Made by a program: the position numbers and the translations under genes. 64,000 nt of DNA from Enterococcus alcedinis (GTDB lineage: Bacteria > Bacillota > Bacilli > Lactobacillales > Enterococcaceae), in assembly GCF_014635985.1 (NCBI RefSeq), contig NZ_BMDT01000001.1, forward strand, positions 1-64,000, in the 5' to 3' direction. Below, piece after piece: positions 37,148 through 49,827 of this stretch; position 1 is the stretch's first letter, and each line of letters opens with the position of its first letter. The notes under the pieces are model-generated. The model did not search any database, was not told the origin of the DNA, and worked only from the letters and a program-made list of their open reading frames with translations.

Positions 37148-39495
37148 AAGAAACAATTAAATCAAAAGTCATTGATTTTATGGAAGCAAGTACCAAAAAA
37201 AGCTTCTCTTTAGAGCAAATTGCTGAAGGCCTAGGCCTACAGTCTGGTACTGATTTTAAAGCGCTCGTAAAAACGATTAGTACTATGGAGCAAGAGAAGA
37301 GTGTGATTTTCACGAAAAAAGGAAAAGTGAAATTGCCTCAAATGAAACTTCTCTTGGAAGGAACATTCCGTCGTAATGAACGTGGCTTTGGGTTCGTAAC
37401 GATTGATCCAGAAGAAGATGACGTATTCATACCAAAAGAACAAACCTTACTTGCCCTAGATGGCGATACGGTTGCAATTGATATTACACAACCAGCGGAT
37501 CCTTTTAGAGAAAAAGGTGCCGAAGGGAAAGTGGTTGAAATTCGTCAACGTCAAGTTACACAAATTGTTGGTGAATTTAGTTTGTTTAGCGAAGAAGAAA
37601 TTCAAGAAACCCAATTATATGGCGTTGTTGTACCAAAAGATAAAAAATTAAGTGGCTTCCGTGTGTTAGTGTCAGACGAAGGTGTGCGACCAACGGATGG
37701 TAGCATCGTGATTGTCGAAATCACTCATTATCCTGAAATTGAATATGGCATGACTTTTGAAGGAATTGTTAAACAAGTCATTGGCTATAAGGATGACCCG
37801 GGAATGGATATTTTATCAATTGTGATTGCCAATGGAATCACGACAAAATTCCCAGAAGATGTGTTAGCACAAGCTGACGAAGTGCCAGATATAATTGACC
37901 CTGCAGACTTTTTAGATCGTCGTAATTTAATCGGTCAAGAGATTGTGACGATTGATGGCGAAGATGCGAAGGATCTAGATGATGCGATTACTGTTCGAAG
38001 ATTGGATAATGGCAATTATTTTCTGGGCGTGCATATTGCCGATGTATCGTATTATGTGACGCAAGGAAGCCCACTGGATCGCGAAGCGTTTGAACGTGGA
38101 ACAAGTGTTTACTTAACCGATCGTGTGATTCCAATGATTCCACAACGTTTGTCAAACGGCATTTGTTCATTGAATCCAAATGTTCCGCGTTTAGCAATGA
38201 GTTGTGAAATGGAAATTGATAGCACGGGTAAAATTGTCCAATACGATATTTTTGAAAGTGTGATTCAAACAACGGCTCGTATGACTTATACAGCGCTGAA
38301 TGCGATTTTAGACGAAGAGGACCCGGAAACAATTGAAAAGTATGCTTCTCTTGTCCCAATGTTTAAGGAAATGGGCGAATTGCATCATATTTTAGAAGAG
38401 ATGCGTAAACGCCGAGGAGCGGTCACTTTTGAAGATAACGAAGCCAAAATTGTTGTTGATGAAGAGGGACATCCGTTAGATATCGTCTTTCGTGAACGAG
38501 GCGTAGGTGAACGTTTGATTGAATCCTTTATGTTAGCGGCTAATGAAACGGTTGCGCAACACTTTAATCAAAAAAAATTCCCCTTCATTTATCGTATTCA
38601 TGAAGAACCAAAAGAAGAAAAAATTCGTCGATTTATTGATTTTGCATCGATTTTAGGAATTGTCGTGCAAAATAAGAAAGGTTCAGTTGACCCGAAAACG
38701 TTACAAGCCATCATTAAAGAAGTATCTGGGCGACCAGAATCACTGGTTTTAAATACGATGTTATTAAGAAGTATGCAACAGGCGAAATATTTAGAAGACA
38801 ACTATGGACACTATGGTCTAGCAGCTGAGTATTATACGCACTTCACTTCGCCGATTCGTCGTTATCCAGATTTAATTGTGCACCGCTTGATTCGCTCGTA
38901 TCAACAAAATCCATCTGAAGAAAACCAAGCATATTGGGCCGAAGAATTGCCTGAAATTGCCTTTCATAGTTCACAAATGGAACGTCGTGCTGTAACGACT
39001 GAACGTGAAGTTGATGCATTGAAGAAAGCTGAATTTATGGCAGATCATGTTGGAGAAGAGTTTGACGGAGTGATTAGTTCGGTCTTGAAATTTGGATTCT
39101 TTGTTGAATTACCGAACACAATCGAAGGATTAATTCATATGAATACCTTACGACAAGATTATTTCCATTACTTTGAAAATCACTTAGCGTTAGTTGGGGA
39201 ACGAACAGGTACTACGTTTAAATTAGGACAAAAAGTTCGGATTAAAGTGACAAAATCGGATCCTGAAACACGTGAAATTGATTTTGAGTTAGTCGATGCA
39301 GAGCCTGTTGCACCGATTGTAATGCGAGATCGCAAACAAAATAAAACGAATAATCAAAAAACGACACATCAAAATGTGATCGTTGATGATACAAAAGGGA
39401 ATAAAGAAGGAAAAGGCAAGAAAAAAGGAAAGAAAAAACCATTTTATATTTCTGCTGTTAAAAAGAATCGGAAAAAAACCGATAGAAAGAAATGA
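37144..39495 (+). CDS. rnr: Ribonuclease R
   Basis: 783 residues. A 3'-to-5' exoribonuclease that degrades structured RNA and, with SmpB and tmRNA, non-stop mRNAs. N-terminal helical domain, cold-shock domains (GTFRRNERGFGFV), RNB catalytic domain with the acidic cluster DGEDAKDLDDAI, and a C-terminal S1 domain (FDGVISSVLKFGFFVELPN). The last 50 residues are a very basic low-complexity tail (KGKKKGKKKPF), usual for RNase R. smpB starts 18 bases later. Confidence 0.96.
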   Translation: MKETIKSKVIDFMEASTKKSFSLEQIAEGLGLQSGTDFKALVKTISTMEQEKSVIFTKKGKVKLPQMKLLLEGTFRRNERGFGFVTIDPEEDDVFIPKEQTLLALDGDTVAIDITQPADPFREKGAEGKVVEIRQRQVTQIVGEFSLFSEEEIQETQLYGVVVPKDKKLSGFRVLVSDEGVRPTDGSIVIVEITHYPEIEYGMTFEGIVKQVIGYKDDPGMDILSIVIANGITTKFPEDVLAQADEVPDIIDPADFLDRRNLIGQEIVTIDGEDAKDLDDAITVRRLDNGNYFLGVHIADVSYYVTQGSPLDREAFERGTSVYLTDRVIPMIPQRLSNGICSLNPNVPRLAMSCEMEIDSTGKIVQYDIFESVIQTTARMTYTALNAILDEEDPETIEKYASLVPMFKEMGELHHILEEMRKRRGAVTFEDNEAKIVVDEEGHPLDIVFRERGVGERLIESFMLAANETVAQHFNQKKFPFIYRIHEEPKEEKIRRFIDFASILGIVVQNKKGSVDPKTLQAIIKEVSGRPESLVLNTMLLRSMQQAKYLEDNYGHYGLAAEYYTHFTSPIRRYPDLIVHRLIRSYQQNPSEENQAYWAEELPEIAFHSSQMERRAVTTEREVDALKKAEFMADHVGEEFDGVISSVLKFGFFVELPNTIEGLIHMNTLRQDYFHYFENHLALVGERTGTTFKLGQKVRIKVTKSDPETREIDFELVDAEPVAPIVMRDRKQNKTNNQKTTHQNVIVDDTKGNKEGKGKKKGKKKPFYISAVKKNRKKTDRKK

Positions 39496-39512
39496 GGCTT
39501 GGAGGGGTATAG

Positions 39513-39971
39513 ATGCCAAAAGGCAAAGGAAATGTAATTGCGCAAAACCGCAAAGCGAGTCATGACTATATTATCATCGACACACTTGAAGCGGGGATTG
39601 TTTTGCAAGGTACTGAAATAAAATCGATTCGTAATAGTCGTATCAACCTAAAAGATGGGTTTATCCGTATTCGTAATGGTGAAGCATTCTTATCAAATGT
39701 TCATATTAGTCCATACGAACAGGGAAATATCTTTAATCATGATCCGTTACGTACCCGGAAACTATTGCTACATAAAAAACAAATTCACAAATGGGAAACG
39801 GAAGTCAAGAACTCTGGAATGACCATTGTGCCATTACGAGTCTATTTAAAAGATGGCTTTGCAAAAGTGTTGATTGGACTTGCTAAAGGGAAGAAAGATT
39901 ATGATAAGCGAGAGTCACTCAAACGAAAAGATCAAGATCGACAAATCCAACGTATACTGAAAAACCGATAG
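39513..39971 (+). CDS. smpB: SsrA-binding protein SmpB
   Basis: 152 residues. SmpB binds tmRNA and ribosomes in trans-translation. It has the conserved [20 protein letters not shown] start, [17 protein letters not shown], and the basic C-terminal tail ([20 protein letters not shown]) that enters the mRNA channel. RBS GGAGGGG precedes the ATG. I looked for tmRNA (ssrA) in the 258 bases downstream and did not find it, so it lies elsewhere. Confidence 0.96.
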   Translation: MPKGKGNVIAQNRKASHDYIIIDTLEAGIVLQGTEIKSIRNSRINLKDGFIRIRNGEAFLSNVHISPYEQGNIFNHDPLRTRKLLLHKKQIHKWETEVKNSGMTIVPLRVYLKDGFAKVLIGLAKGKKDYDKRESLKRKDQDRQIQRILKNR

Positions 39972-40123
39972 TAGCAGGATTTTACAAGAGTATTTTTCCG
40001 AAACATGCTCTTTCGAGGAGCTTAAAGCAATTTGAAAAACCTTTACTATTAGTAAAACGAGGGGTCTGTTTATTTACAATTACAATTTCAAATGGATAGA
40101 TTCAAGAATGTTACTGAAAAGTT

Positions 40124-40152
40124 TTGAAATTTTCTCTAGTAAGTGCTATGAT
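40124..40152 (+). promoter_or_regulatory. Promoter of the atp operon
   Basis: TTGAAA (40124-40129) and TATGAT (40147-40152) at 17-base spacing, about 78 bases upstream of atpB. The preceding stretch 39972-40123 shows only small inverted repeats. Confidence 0.7.
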
Positions 40153-40229
40153 ACGAGTTGTCATTAACTATGAGAAAAAACGAACAAACTTTTTTCGTCG
40201 TTGGGATTATTAGAAAGAGGTGAAGAGTT

Positions 40230-40949
40230 TTGGAAGAGCGTTCACTCCTATTTCAAATAGGACCTATTTGGTTTGATGGTACCCTAATTTTTATGACCCT
40301 ACTTACGTGTATAATTATTTTTTCAGTTGTTTATATTTGTACAAGAAATTTACAATTGAAACCAAAAGGGAAACAAAACTTCATTGAATACATCATTGAT
40401 TTTGTTCGAGGAATATTAAGTAGCCAGCTGCCAAGTAGAGAAGTGAATAATTATCATTTGTTAGGTTTTACCTTGTTTTTATTTATTTTAGTTTCAAATG
40501 AGATTGGTTTAGTGACAAAGATTGTCACAGCAGATGGTACAAACTTATGGAAGAGTCCAACTGCAGATCCAATTGTCACCCTGGCCTTAGCTATGATGGT
40601 TATTACCTTCACCCATTACATGGGGATCCAACAACAAGGCTTCAAGGATTATTTAGTAAACTCCTATTTGAAACCCGTTAGTTTTATTTTACCGATAAAA
40701 TTACTTGAAGAATTTACCAACGTTATTAGTTTAGGTCTACGTCTTTATGGGAATGTTTTTGCGGGGGAAGTTCTTTTAGGATTAATCGTTTCAATGGTTG
40801 GTTCATTAGGTTGGATTGCTATACCATTAGCGATTCCACTGGAGGTCGTTTGGATTGGATTCTCCTTATTTATTGGTGGGATTCAAGCATACGTCTTTGT
40901 TACACTGACAATGGTGTTCTTAAGTCATAAAATTGCACCAGAGCATTAA
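40230..40949 (+). CDS. atpB: F1Fo ATP synthase subunit a
   Basis: 239 residues, about six membrane helices. Subunit a forms the proton half-channels next to the c-ring. The essential Arg is in SLGLRLYGNVFAGE near residue 173. It starts with TTG after AGAAAGAGGTGAA; no better start is available in frame. It is the first gene of the operon: no atpI is seen upstream. In lactic acid bacteria this complex commonly runs as a proton-pumping ATPase for acid tolerance. Confidence 0.95.
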   Translation: MEERSLLFQIGPIWFDGTLIFMTLLTCIIIFSVVYICTRNLQLKPKGKQNFIEYIIDFVRGILSSQLPSREVNNYHLLGFTLFLFILVSNEIGLVTKIVTADGTNLWKSPTADPIVTLALAMMVITFTHYMGIQQQGFKDYLVNSYLKPVSFILPIKLLEEFTNVISLGLRLYGNVFAGEVLLGLIVSMVGSLGWIAIPLAIPLEVVWIGFSLFIGGIQAYVFVTLTMVFLSHKIAPEH

Positions 40950-40975
40950 TTAGTAAAGTAATACAACGATATTAG

Positions 40976-41200
<225 letters not shown>

Positions 41201-41212
41201 TAACAAGAAACG

Positions 41213-41254
41213 AAGCAGAAGTGATTAATGTCAACAATCCTTCTGCTTTTTTTT
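41213..41254 (+). terminator. Terminator-like hairpin between atpE and atpF
   Basis: AAGCAGAAG and CTTCTGCTT pair perfectly (9 bp) with an inner GATT/AATC, followed by a T run, inside the operon. The atpF start is 58 bases further on and no clear promoter lies between. Confidence 0.8.
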
Positions 41255-41311
41255 GAATCATAAAATGATTATGAAAAGAAAAACCCAATAAAGAATAGGA
41301 GTGTCTAGCAA

Positions 41312-41836
41312 ATGCTAAATCACTTATTTTTACTAAATGCTGGAGGACATCCAACAATCATTAGTAGCGTGTTTGTTGTAACAGGCTCGTTTATTTTGTT
41401 ATTAGTGTTGATTAAACACTTCGCTTGGGAACAAATAACCGAGATTTTTAAACAACGAGAAGAACGCATTAGCAATGATTTAGATTCAGCAGAACAAGCG
41501 CGCATTCAAGCAACCGCTTATGAATCCGAAATCAAAGCTCGTTTAGAAACATCAAAACATGAAGCAAACGAAATTATTCAAGAAGCAAAAAAAATTGGAG
41601 AATCAAACCGCCAAACTGTTTTATCTGAGACAAAAGAAGAAGTGGCACGTATGAAAGCGAAAGCAGAAGAGTTGGTTGCTTACGAACGTGAAAAAGCATT
41701 AGCGGAAGCTAAAGCTGAAGTTGTGGAACTTTCACTTCAAGTCGCAGAAAAAATCTTAAGTCATGATTTATCGCTTGAAAATCAAACAGCGTTAATCGAT
41801 CAGTATATTGAAGGCTTAGGAACAAATCATGAGTAA
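41312..41836 (+). CDS. atpF: F1Fo ATP synthase subunit b
   Basis: 174 residues. One N-terminal membrane helix (about residues 17-38) and a long charged helix (FKQREERISNDLDSAEQARI onward) forming the peripheral stalk that links Fo to F1. RBS ATAGGAGTG precedes the ATG. Its end overlaps atpH by eight bases. It lies after the hairpin that separates it from atpE. Confidence 0.95.
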   Translation: MLNHLFLLNAGGHPTIISSVFVVTGSFILLLVLIKHFAWEQITEIFKQREERISNDLDSAEQARIQATAYESEIKARLETSKHEANEIIQEAKKIGESNRQTVLSETKEEVARMKAKAEELVAYEREKALAEAKAEVVELSLQVAEKILSHDLSLENQTALIDQYIEGLGTNHE

Positions 41837-42371
41837 CAATAAGTATCAAGTTGCAAAACGATACGGCAAAGCCTTATTTCAATTGGCGGAAGAAGAACAA
41901 GAGCTAGATGCCGTTTTTCATGATGTCAGTCATCTACGTCAACAACTTGTAGCCATTCCAGAATTAATTCCCTTTTTAAAGCAAACGAGTATTGAATGGC
42001 CAGCTAAAAAAGTCGTGTTAGATGAACTGTCAACAGAGTATACTGAAACAGTTAAAAAAACACTGGCAGTGATTGGTGAAAACCGACGATTGGCAGAATT
42101 AATCGTTATTTTAGACGAATATGAAACACGATACAATGAAGCAAAAGGGATTATAAAAGCGCAAGTAACAACGGTAGTTCCTTTGACTAGCGCTCAAAAA
42201 GAACAATTAATTCAAAAGTTAAAAACGCAATTTCATTGCAATATCGTTCGATTAGAAGAAACGATCGACGCTGGTATTTTAGGCGGTGTCGTTATTCGAG
42301 TGCGTCATCAAGTACTAGATGGCAGTCTAAAGACGCAACTAAGCAAGCTAAAAAAAGAATTGAGTCGCTAG
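41829..42371 (+). CDS. atpH: F1Fo ATP synthase subunit delta
   Basis: 180 residues. Subunit delta joins the peripheral stalk to the top of the alpha/beta ring. N-terminal KYQVAKRYGKALFQLAEEE and C-terminal LEETIDAGILGGVVIRVRHQ are the family signatures. It overlaps atpF by eight bases (translational coupling) and precedes atpA by 24 bases to the chosen atpA start. Confidence 0.95.
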   Translation: MSNNKYQVAKRYGKALFQLAEEEQELDAVFHDVSHLRQQLVAIPELIPFLKQTSIEWPAKKVVLDELSTEYTETVKKTLAVIGENRRLAELIVILDEYETRYNEAKGIIKAQVTTVVPLTSAQKEQLIQKLKTQFHCNIVRLEETIDAGILGGVVIRVRHQVLDGSLKTQLSKLKKELSR

Positions 42372-43952
<1,581 letters not shown>

Positions 43953-43967
43953 AAGAGGTGAACGTTA

Positions 43968-44879
43968 ATGGGTGCATCGCTTAATGAAATTAAGCAACGA
44001 ATCGTTTCAACGAAAAAAACGAGTCAAATTACTCGTGCCATGCAAATGGTTTCTGCTTCTAAGTTAACGAAATCAGAAGCAAATTCCAACAGCTTTCAAA
44101 TTTATGCAACAAAAGTTCGAGAACTAGTGACACACATTACTGCGAGTTTACCAGATAATGTCTTAAGTACATTAAGTGAACCGGATGCAGATGAAATTAA
44201 CTATAAGAGTATGTTAATTCATCGTCCCGTCAAACGGACAGCTTATATTGTGATTACTTCGGACGGTGGATTAGTAGGCGGCTATAATAGTGCGATCTTA
44301 AAACAAGTGATGACTATTTTAGATGAGGATCATCAGTCGCCGGACGAGTATGTGATGCTGGCAATTGGTGGGACTGGTGCCGATTTCTTTAAAGCAAGAG
44401 GGATTAATGTGGCGTATGAATTACGTCACCTATCGGATCAACCGAGTTTTGAAGAAGTGCGGAAAATTGTCTCGTTGACAACATCGATGTTCCAAAATGA
44501 AGTTTTTGATGAATTGTACGTTTGTTACAATCATCATGTCAACTCTTTGACGAGCCAGTTTAGAGTCGAACGCATGCTACCAATTACAGATATTAATCAT
44601 GATGAAGCCATTGAATATGAACAAGAATATATTTTTGAACCGTCAAAAGAAGTCATTTTAAAACAACTATTGCCACAATATGCAGAAAGTTTGATTTATG
44701 GAGCGATTGTTGATGCCAAAACAGCAGAGCATGCTGCTGGAATGACGGCAATGAAGACAGCGACGGATAATGCAAAAACAATCATAGATGATTTAACAAT
44801 CTCATATAACCGTGCACGCCAAAGCGCGATTACACAGGAGATTACAGAAATTGTCGGAGGCGCTGCAGCCCTCGAGTAA
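43968..44879 (+). CDS. atpG: F1Fo ATP synthase subunit gamma
   Basis: 303 residues. Central rotor shaft. N-terminal helix [20 protein letters not shown], internal [14 protein letters not shown], and the C-terminal helix ending [20 protein letters not shown] which contacts the catalytic sites. RBS AAGAGGTGA precedes the ATG, 15 bases after atpA. It is slightly longer than E. coli gamma because of a loop after residue 60, as in other lactobacilli and enterococci. Confidence 0.96.
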   Translation: MGASLNEIKQRIVSTKKTSQITRAMQMVSASKLTKSEANSNSFQIYATKVRELVTHITASLPDNVLSTLSEPDADEINYKSMLIHRPVKRTAYIVITSDGGLVGGYNSAILKQVMTILDEDHQSPDEYVMLAIGGTGADFFKARGINVAYELRHLSDQPSFEEVRKIVSLTTSMFQNEVFDELYVCYNHHVNSLTSQFRVERMLPITDINHDEAIEYEQEYIFEPSKEVILKQLLPQYAESLIYGAIVDAKTAEHAAGMTAMKTATDNAKTIIDDLTISYNRARQSAITQEITEIVGGAAALE

Positions 44880-44905
44880 TTTCTTTGATGAATGGAGGAA
44901 AATAA

Positions 44906-46312
<1,407 letters not shown>

Positions 46313-46325
46313 AAAGAGGTGCACG

Positions 46326-46748
46326 ATGACGAAAACATTAGAAGTTCATGTGATTACACCACAAGGGATTGTCTATGAACACCATGCGACGATGGTTGTT
46401 GCAAGAACGCCAGATGGTGACTTAGGGATTTTACCCCGTCATGCACCGATTATTGCACCCTTAACCATTGATGAAGTCCGAGTGAACCGTATCGATTCCA
46501 AGGAACACATTGATTGGATTGCCGTAAATGGTGGAGTGTTTGAAGTGCGCGATAATGTTGTAACAATTATTGCTGATAGTGCAGAGCGTGAACGCGATAT
46601 TGACGTCCCACGAGCGGAGCGGGCAAAACGCCGTGCGGAAGAATTGATTGCAAAAGCTAAAGAAGAGTCAGACGTGGATGAGCTGCGTCGAGCAACTGTT
46701 GCATTGCATCGAGCAATTAATCGAATTAAAGTCTCAAAACACCTATAA
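46326..46748 (+). CDS. atpC: F1Fo ATP synthase subunit epsilon
   Basis: 140 residues. N-terminal beta-barrel (VHVITPQGIVYEHHATMVVA, GDLGILPRHAPIIAPL) and a C-terminal two-helix domain rich in Arg/Ala/Glu (RAERAKRRAEELIAKAKEE), which can inhibit ATP hydrolysis. RBS AGAGGTG precedes the ATG, 13 bases after atpD. It ends the operon; a terminator follows immediately. Confidence 0.95.
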   Translation: MTKTLEVHVITPQGIVYEHHATMVVARTPDGDLGILPRHAPIIAPLTIDEVRVNRIDSKEHIDWIAVNGGVFEVRDNVVTIIADSAERERDIDVPRAERAKRRAEELIAKAKEESDVDELRRATVALHRAINRIKVSKHL

Positions 46749-46751
46749 GAT

Positions 46752-46803
46752 TCACAAGAGTTAACCACGCATCAGGTGGTAAGGCTCTTGTGTTTCTTTT
46801 TTT
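46752..46803 (+). terminator. Terminator of the atp operon
   Basis: CACAAGAG/CTCTTGTG with an inner ACCAC/GTGGT stem, followed by TTTCTTTTTTT. Confidence 0.85.
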
Positions 46804-46808
46804 AGCTG

Positions 46809-46817
46809 TGGTATGAT
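46809..46817 (+). promoter_or_regulatory. Extended -10 promoter for DUF1146 gene
   Basis: TGgTATGAT 32 bases before the start codon, directly after the atp terminator. Confidence 0.5.
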
Positions 46818-46849
46818 AACTGTAATAGAAAATAGAAGGGGGGATTTTT

Positions 46850-47083
46850 ATGCAAGTCTATGGAATAGATGTCATTATTCGTATAACCACCCATTTTATT
46901 TTTATTTATTTAGCCTTTTGGTCATTGAAATCGTTACGCTTAGATATGTTGTTTAAGCCGCAAAATACGACTCAAATTCGAATGGCAATTGCCTTACTTT
47001 CGATTGGCATGGGGTACTTAGCGAGCACATTCTTTTTAGAATTGATGGTCCTTGGTAAAAATATGTTTTCTGTGGGTTTTTAA
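46850..47083 (+). CDS. DUF1146 / YwzB-like membrane protein
   Basis: 77 residues with two hydrophobic segments (about 10-26 and 43-63) and the pattern LDMLFKPQNTTQIRM between them. This matches the DUF1146 (YwzB) family, which lies between the atp operon and murA in many Firmicutes. RBS AAGGGGGGA precedes the ATG. The function is unknown. Confidence 0.75.
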   Translation: MQVYGIDVIIRITTHFIFIYLAFWSLKSLRLDMLFKPQNTTQIRMAIALLSIGMGYLASTFFLELMVLGKNMFSVGF

Positions 47084-47118
47084 ATTAAGAAGGATGTTTC
47101 ACATTTGGGTAACAAATA

Positions 47119-47127
47119 TGGTATAAT
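47119..47127 (+). promoter_or_regulatory. Extended -10 promoter for murA
   Basis: TGgTATAAT is an extended -10 element 50 bases upstream of the murA start; no clear -35. Confidence 0.6.
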
Positions 47128-47177
47128 AAAAAAGATTTTTAAAAATGCAGTTAGCGTTTCTATTTGGAGGGAACAAG

Positions 47178-48482
47178 ATGGAAGAGATTATCGTTCAAAG
47201 TGGTAATCAATTACAAGGTTCAGTTAAGATTGAAGGGGCAAAAAATGCAGTATTACCGATTTTAGCAGCAACTTTATTAGCAGAAGAAGGAACAACCGTG
47301 TTAACAAACGTTCCTATCTTATCGGATGTCATTACAATGAACCAAGTAATTCACTACTTAAATGCAGATGTGCAATTTGAACAAGCAACAAATACCGTAA
47401 CAATTAATGCTGAAAAGCAATTAGAAATTGAAGCACCTTATGAATATGTGAGTGAAATGCGTGCTTCGATTGTTGTCATGGGGCCTTTATTAGCCCGTAA
47501 TGGTCATGCGAAAGTCGCAATGCCAGGTGGTTGTGCAATTGGTAAACGACCAATTGACTTACATTTGAAAGGTTTCCAAGCATTAGGAGCAAAAATCATT
47601 CAAAAAGATGGTTATATTGAAGCGATTGCCGATGAATTAATTGGTAGTAATATTTATTTAGACTTCCCAAGTGTTGGGGCGACACAAAATATTATGATGG
47701 CGGCAGTCAAAGCAAAAGGAATAACAATCATTGACAACGTTGCTCGTGAACCAGAAATTGTTGATTTGGCGAACGTTTTAAATAAAATGGGAGCAAAAAT
47801 CCATGGCGCTGGAACTGAAACAATGCGTATTGAGGGCGTGAGTCACCTAAAAGGGGTGGAGCACAGCATCGTTCAAGACCGTATTGAAGCAGGAACGTTT
47901 ATGGTGGCAGCTGCTATGACAGAAGGAAATGTCCTAATTGAAGAAGGTATTATCGAGCATAACCGTCCGTTAATCTCAAAATTAATGGAAATGGGTGCAC
48001 AAATTACTGAAGAGGCAGCAGGAGTTCGTGTCATTGGACCCAAAGTGTTAAAACCAACCGATATTAAAACACTGCCACATCCAGGATTCCCAACAGATAT
48101 GCAAGCACAAGTGACAGCCATTCAAGCATTAGCATCTGGTATTAATATGGTGCATGAAACGGTCTTTGAAAATCGTTTCCAACATCTAGAAGAGATGCGT
48201 CGGATGAATGTCAATGTCAAAATTGAAGGAAATATTGCCATTATTGAAGGCGCAGATAATATTCAAGGGGCGATTGTCAATGCGACCGATTTAAGAGCCG
48301 CTGCAGCTTTGATCTTGGTAGGGTTACGAGCAACGGGAATTACTCGTGTGAGAAATTTACATTATCTTGATCGTGGTTATTATCAATTCCATAAGAAACT
48401 ACAAAAATTAGGTGCAAATGTCGAACGTGTTTCGATTGGTGAACAAACACAGACAAAAGAACTTCAACCAATTATTGGATAA
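47178..48482 (+). CDS. murA: UDP-GlcNAc enolpyruvyl transferase MurA
   Basis: 434 residues. First committed step of peptidoglycan synthesis: transfers enolpyruvate from PEP to UDP-N-acetylglucosamine. The fosfomycin-binding cysteine is present ([15 protein letters not shown] near residue 117), so it is expected to be fosfomycin sensitive. [16 protein letters not shown] is the N-terminal signature. The ATG at 47178 is used, with TTGGAGGGAA upstream; the earlier in-frame ATG lacks a site. Firmicutes often carry a second paralogue, so this could be MurA or MurA2. epuA follows 11 bases later. Confidence 0.94.
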   Translation: MEEIIVQSGNQLQGSVKIEGAKNAVLPILAATLLAEEGTTVLTNVPILSDVITMNQVIHYLNADVQFEQATNTVTINAEKQLEIEAPYEYVSEMRASIVVMGPLLARNGHAKVAMPGGCAIGKRPIDLHLKGFQALGAKIIQKDGYIEAIADELIGSNIYLDFPSVGATQNIMMAAVKAKGITIIDNVAREPEIVDLANVLNKMGAKIHGAGTETMRIEGVSHLKGVEHSIVQDRIEAGTFMVAAAMTEGNVLIEEGIIEHNRPLISKLMEMGAQITEEAAGVRVIGPKVLKPTDIKTLPHPGFPTDMQAQVTAIQALASGINMVHETVFENRFQHLEEMRRMNVNVKIEGNIAIIEGADNIQGAIVNATDLRAAAALILVGLRATGITRVRNLHYLDRGYYQFHKKLQKLGANVERVSIGEQTQTKELQPIIG

Positions 48483-48493
48483 GGGAGGATTCG

Positions 48494-48670
48494 ATGAAAA
48501 CATCCCACTACATTCTGTATACAGTAATTAAAATAATTGCAGTATTACTTATTATCGGATTACTATTTGCTGTCGGTTTAATGATTGGTTATGGTGTGAT
48601 TGGCGACGGCTCCCCAATGGCTATTTTTAAAATAAACATCTGGGAACAACTGTCACGTTTTATTAAATAA
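48494..48670 (+). CDS. epuA: EpuA-like small membrane protein
   Basis: 58 residues: a short basic N-terminus, one hydrophobic helix (residues about 11-34, IIAVLLIIGLLFAVGLMIGY), then GVIGDGSPMAIFKINIWEQL. The G-V-I-G-D-G-S-P motif and position directly after murA match the EpuA family (annotated in databases as RNA polymerase subunit beta-like, which is probably a misnomer). RBS AAGGGAGGA precedes the ATG. Role unknown. It shares the murA transcript and terminator. Confidence 0.75.
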   Translation: MKTSHYILYTVIKIIAVLLIIGLLFAVGLMIGYGVIGDGSPMAIFKINIWEQLSRFIK

Positions 48671-48686
48671 GAAGCAATTCATTTGA

Positions 48687-48726
48687 AAAGAGCGATTAGA
48701 GAAATCTAAATCGCTCTTTTTTTGTT
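48687..48726 (+). terminator. Terminator of murA-epuA
   Basis: GAGCGATT-AGA pairs with TCTAAATCGCTC (one bulge), followed by TTTTTTTG. Confidence 0.85.
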
Positions 48727-48729
48727 GTT

Positions 48730-49039
48730 TTTTACTGTCTTATTTGTCATTTGTTTGTAAAATATCCCTTTATTTTAATTTAAATGAAGATAAGTAAGCG
48801 TTTTTCTTCTATTGTTATGTTAAATTCAATCAAGCTCGTAATCAAATTATTTTCTCATTATAAGACAGGTAAAGTCTGTAAGAGCACGTTTCTTTTGTGA
48901 GAAAAGATGAGAAATATGTCGTTTGTGACAAAGAAATGATTGAAATCATGAGAATAATCATTCTCTTAATCTATTCGTAACCTAACGCCTTTTTAGCCAT
49001 GATAAGATACGTTTTGTAAGAAATAGGAGGAATTAAGTA
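48730..49039 (+). promoter_or_regulatory. Long upstream region of the 3D-domain gene
   Basis: About 310 bases without a gene. Two adjacent palindromes occur at its distal part: ATGATTgaAATCAT (48937-48950) and GAGAATaatcATTCTC (48950-48965), the latter loosely like a Fur-family box. A TAAGAT -10 candidate is at 49003-49008. The rest is AT-rich with small hairpins. It suggests dedicated control of the following wall protein. Confidence 0.4.
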
Positions 49040-49723
49040 ATGAGAATTCGTTTACTACCAACGGTGTTAATGACAGGTATGCTTTTAGCAGCAACAATTA
49101 TTCCTGTATATGCCGCAGAAAATCAAGAAGAACAAGTGACAGTTAATGAGCAAGTAATGACGGAAGAAACCGTTCAAGATATTTCTAATTCGTTTATGAC
49201 TTTGGCAATTGAAGGCGATGCGGTTCAATCAGCTAAAGAGAAAATTGCTGCAAAAGAGCAAGCGATTAAAGAAGCAAAAGAAAAAGCCGAGCGAGAAGCC
49301 CGCGAAAAAGCAGCCCGTGAACAAGCGGAACGTGAAGCTCGTGAACAAGCAGAAAGAGAAGCAGCCGAACAAGCGGCAGCGGCAGCTGAACAAGAAGCAA
49401 AAGAACAGGCAGAAAGCCAACAGCCAACCGGTCAAACATTTATTATGGAATCAACGGCCTATAGTTCTGATCCAGCTGATACTTTAGGTGGTGGAACGGT
49501 CACAGCAACGGGTCAAAATTTATTGACGAATCCAATGGCAGTTGCCGTGGATCCAAACGTGATTCCTTTAGGTACACGTCTTTATGTTGAAGGGTATGGC
49601 GAAGCGATTGCTAGCGATACTGGTGGCGCGATTAAAGGAAATATTGTTGACGTACATTTCCCGACATATGAGCAATGTGTTCAATGGGGACGTCGTCAAG
49701 TTAAAGTGACGATTTTAGGTTAA
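49040..49723 (+). CDS. Secreted 3D-domain cell-wall protein
   Basis: 227 residues. Signal peptide at residues 1-26 (cut after VYAAE or PVYA). A region rich in Glu, Ala, Lys and Arg (residues about 65-130) should be a coiled coil. The C-terminal 3D domain has the three conserved aspartates (AVAVDPNVIPLG, AIASDTGGAIKG, NIVDVHFP), a fold shared with MltA-type lytic transglycosylases and resuscitation-promoting proteins of Firmicutes. The opening ESTAYSSDPADTLGGGTVTA is typical. It is likely a wall-remodelling enzyme. RBS AGGAGGA precedes the ATG. There is no LysM or other recognisable wall anchor. Confidence 0.85.
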   Translation: MRIRLLPTVLMTGMLLAATIIPVYAAENQEEQVTVNEQVMTEETVQDISNSFMTLAIEGDAVQSAKEKIAAKEQAIKEAKEKAEREAREKAAREQAEREAREQAEREAAEQAAAAAEQEAKEQAESQQPTGQTFIMESTAYSSDPADTLGGGTVTATGQNLLTNPMAVAVDPNVIPLGTRLYVEGYGEAIASDTGGAIKGNIVDVHFPTYEQCVQWGRRQVKVTILG

Positions 49724-49732
49724 TATTTTTAA

Positions 49733-49776
49733 GGAAGGCAGCACGATCAATCGATTTGATTTTGCTGTCTTTTTGC
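49733..49776 (+). terminator. Terminator of the 3D-domain gene
   Basis: AGGCAGC and GCTGTCT form the stem (one G-U) with an AT-rich loop, followed by TTTTTG. Confidence 0.7.
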
Positions 49777-49827
49777 TTGTTTTTACTTCAATAGATAGGT
49801 ATATTTAAAGGTGAAAAGAGGGTTACT

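Noticed and set aside
39972..40229. tmRNA (ssrA) after smpB
   Set aside because: The gap is only 258 bases, too short, and shows neither tRNA-like ends nor a tag reading frame; a promoter for atpB lies in it.
49209..49487. Lysine/glutamine-rich frame inside the 3D-domain gene
   Set aside because: Shifted reading of the repetitive GAA/GCA coiled-coil region; the real frame has a signal peptide and a conserved C-terminal domain.
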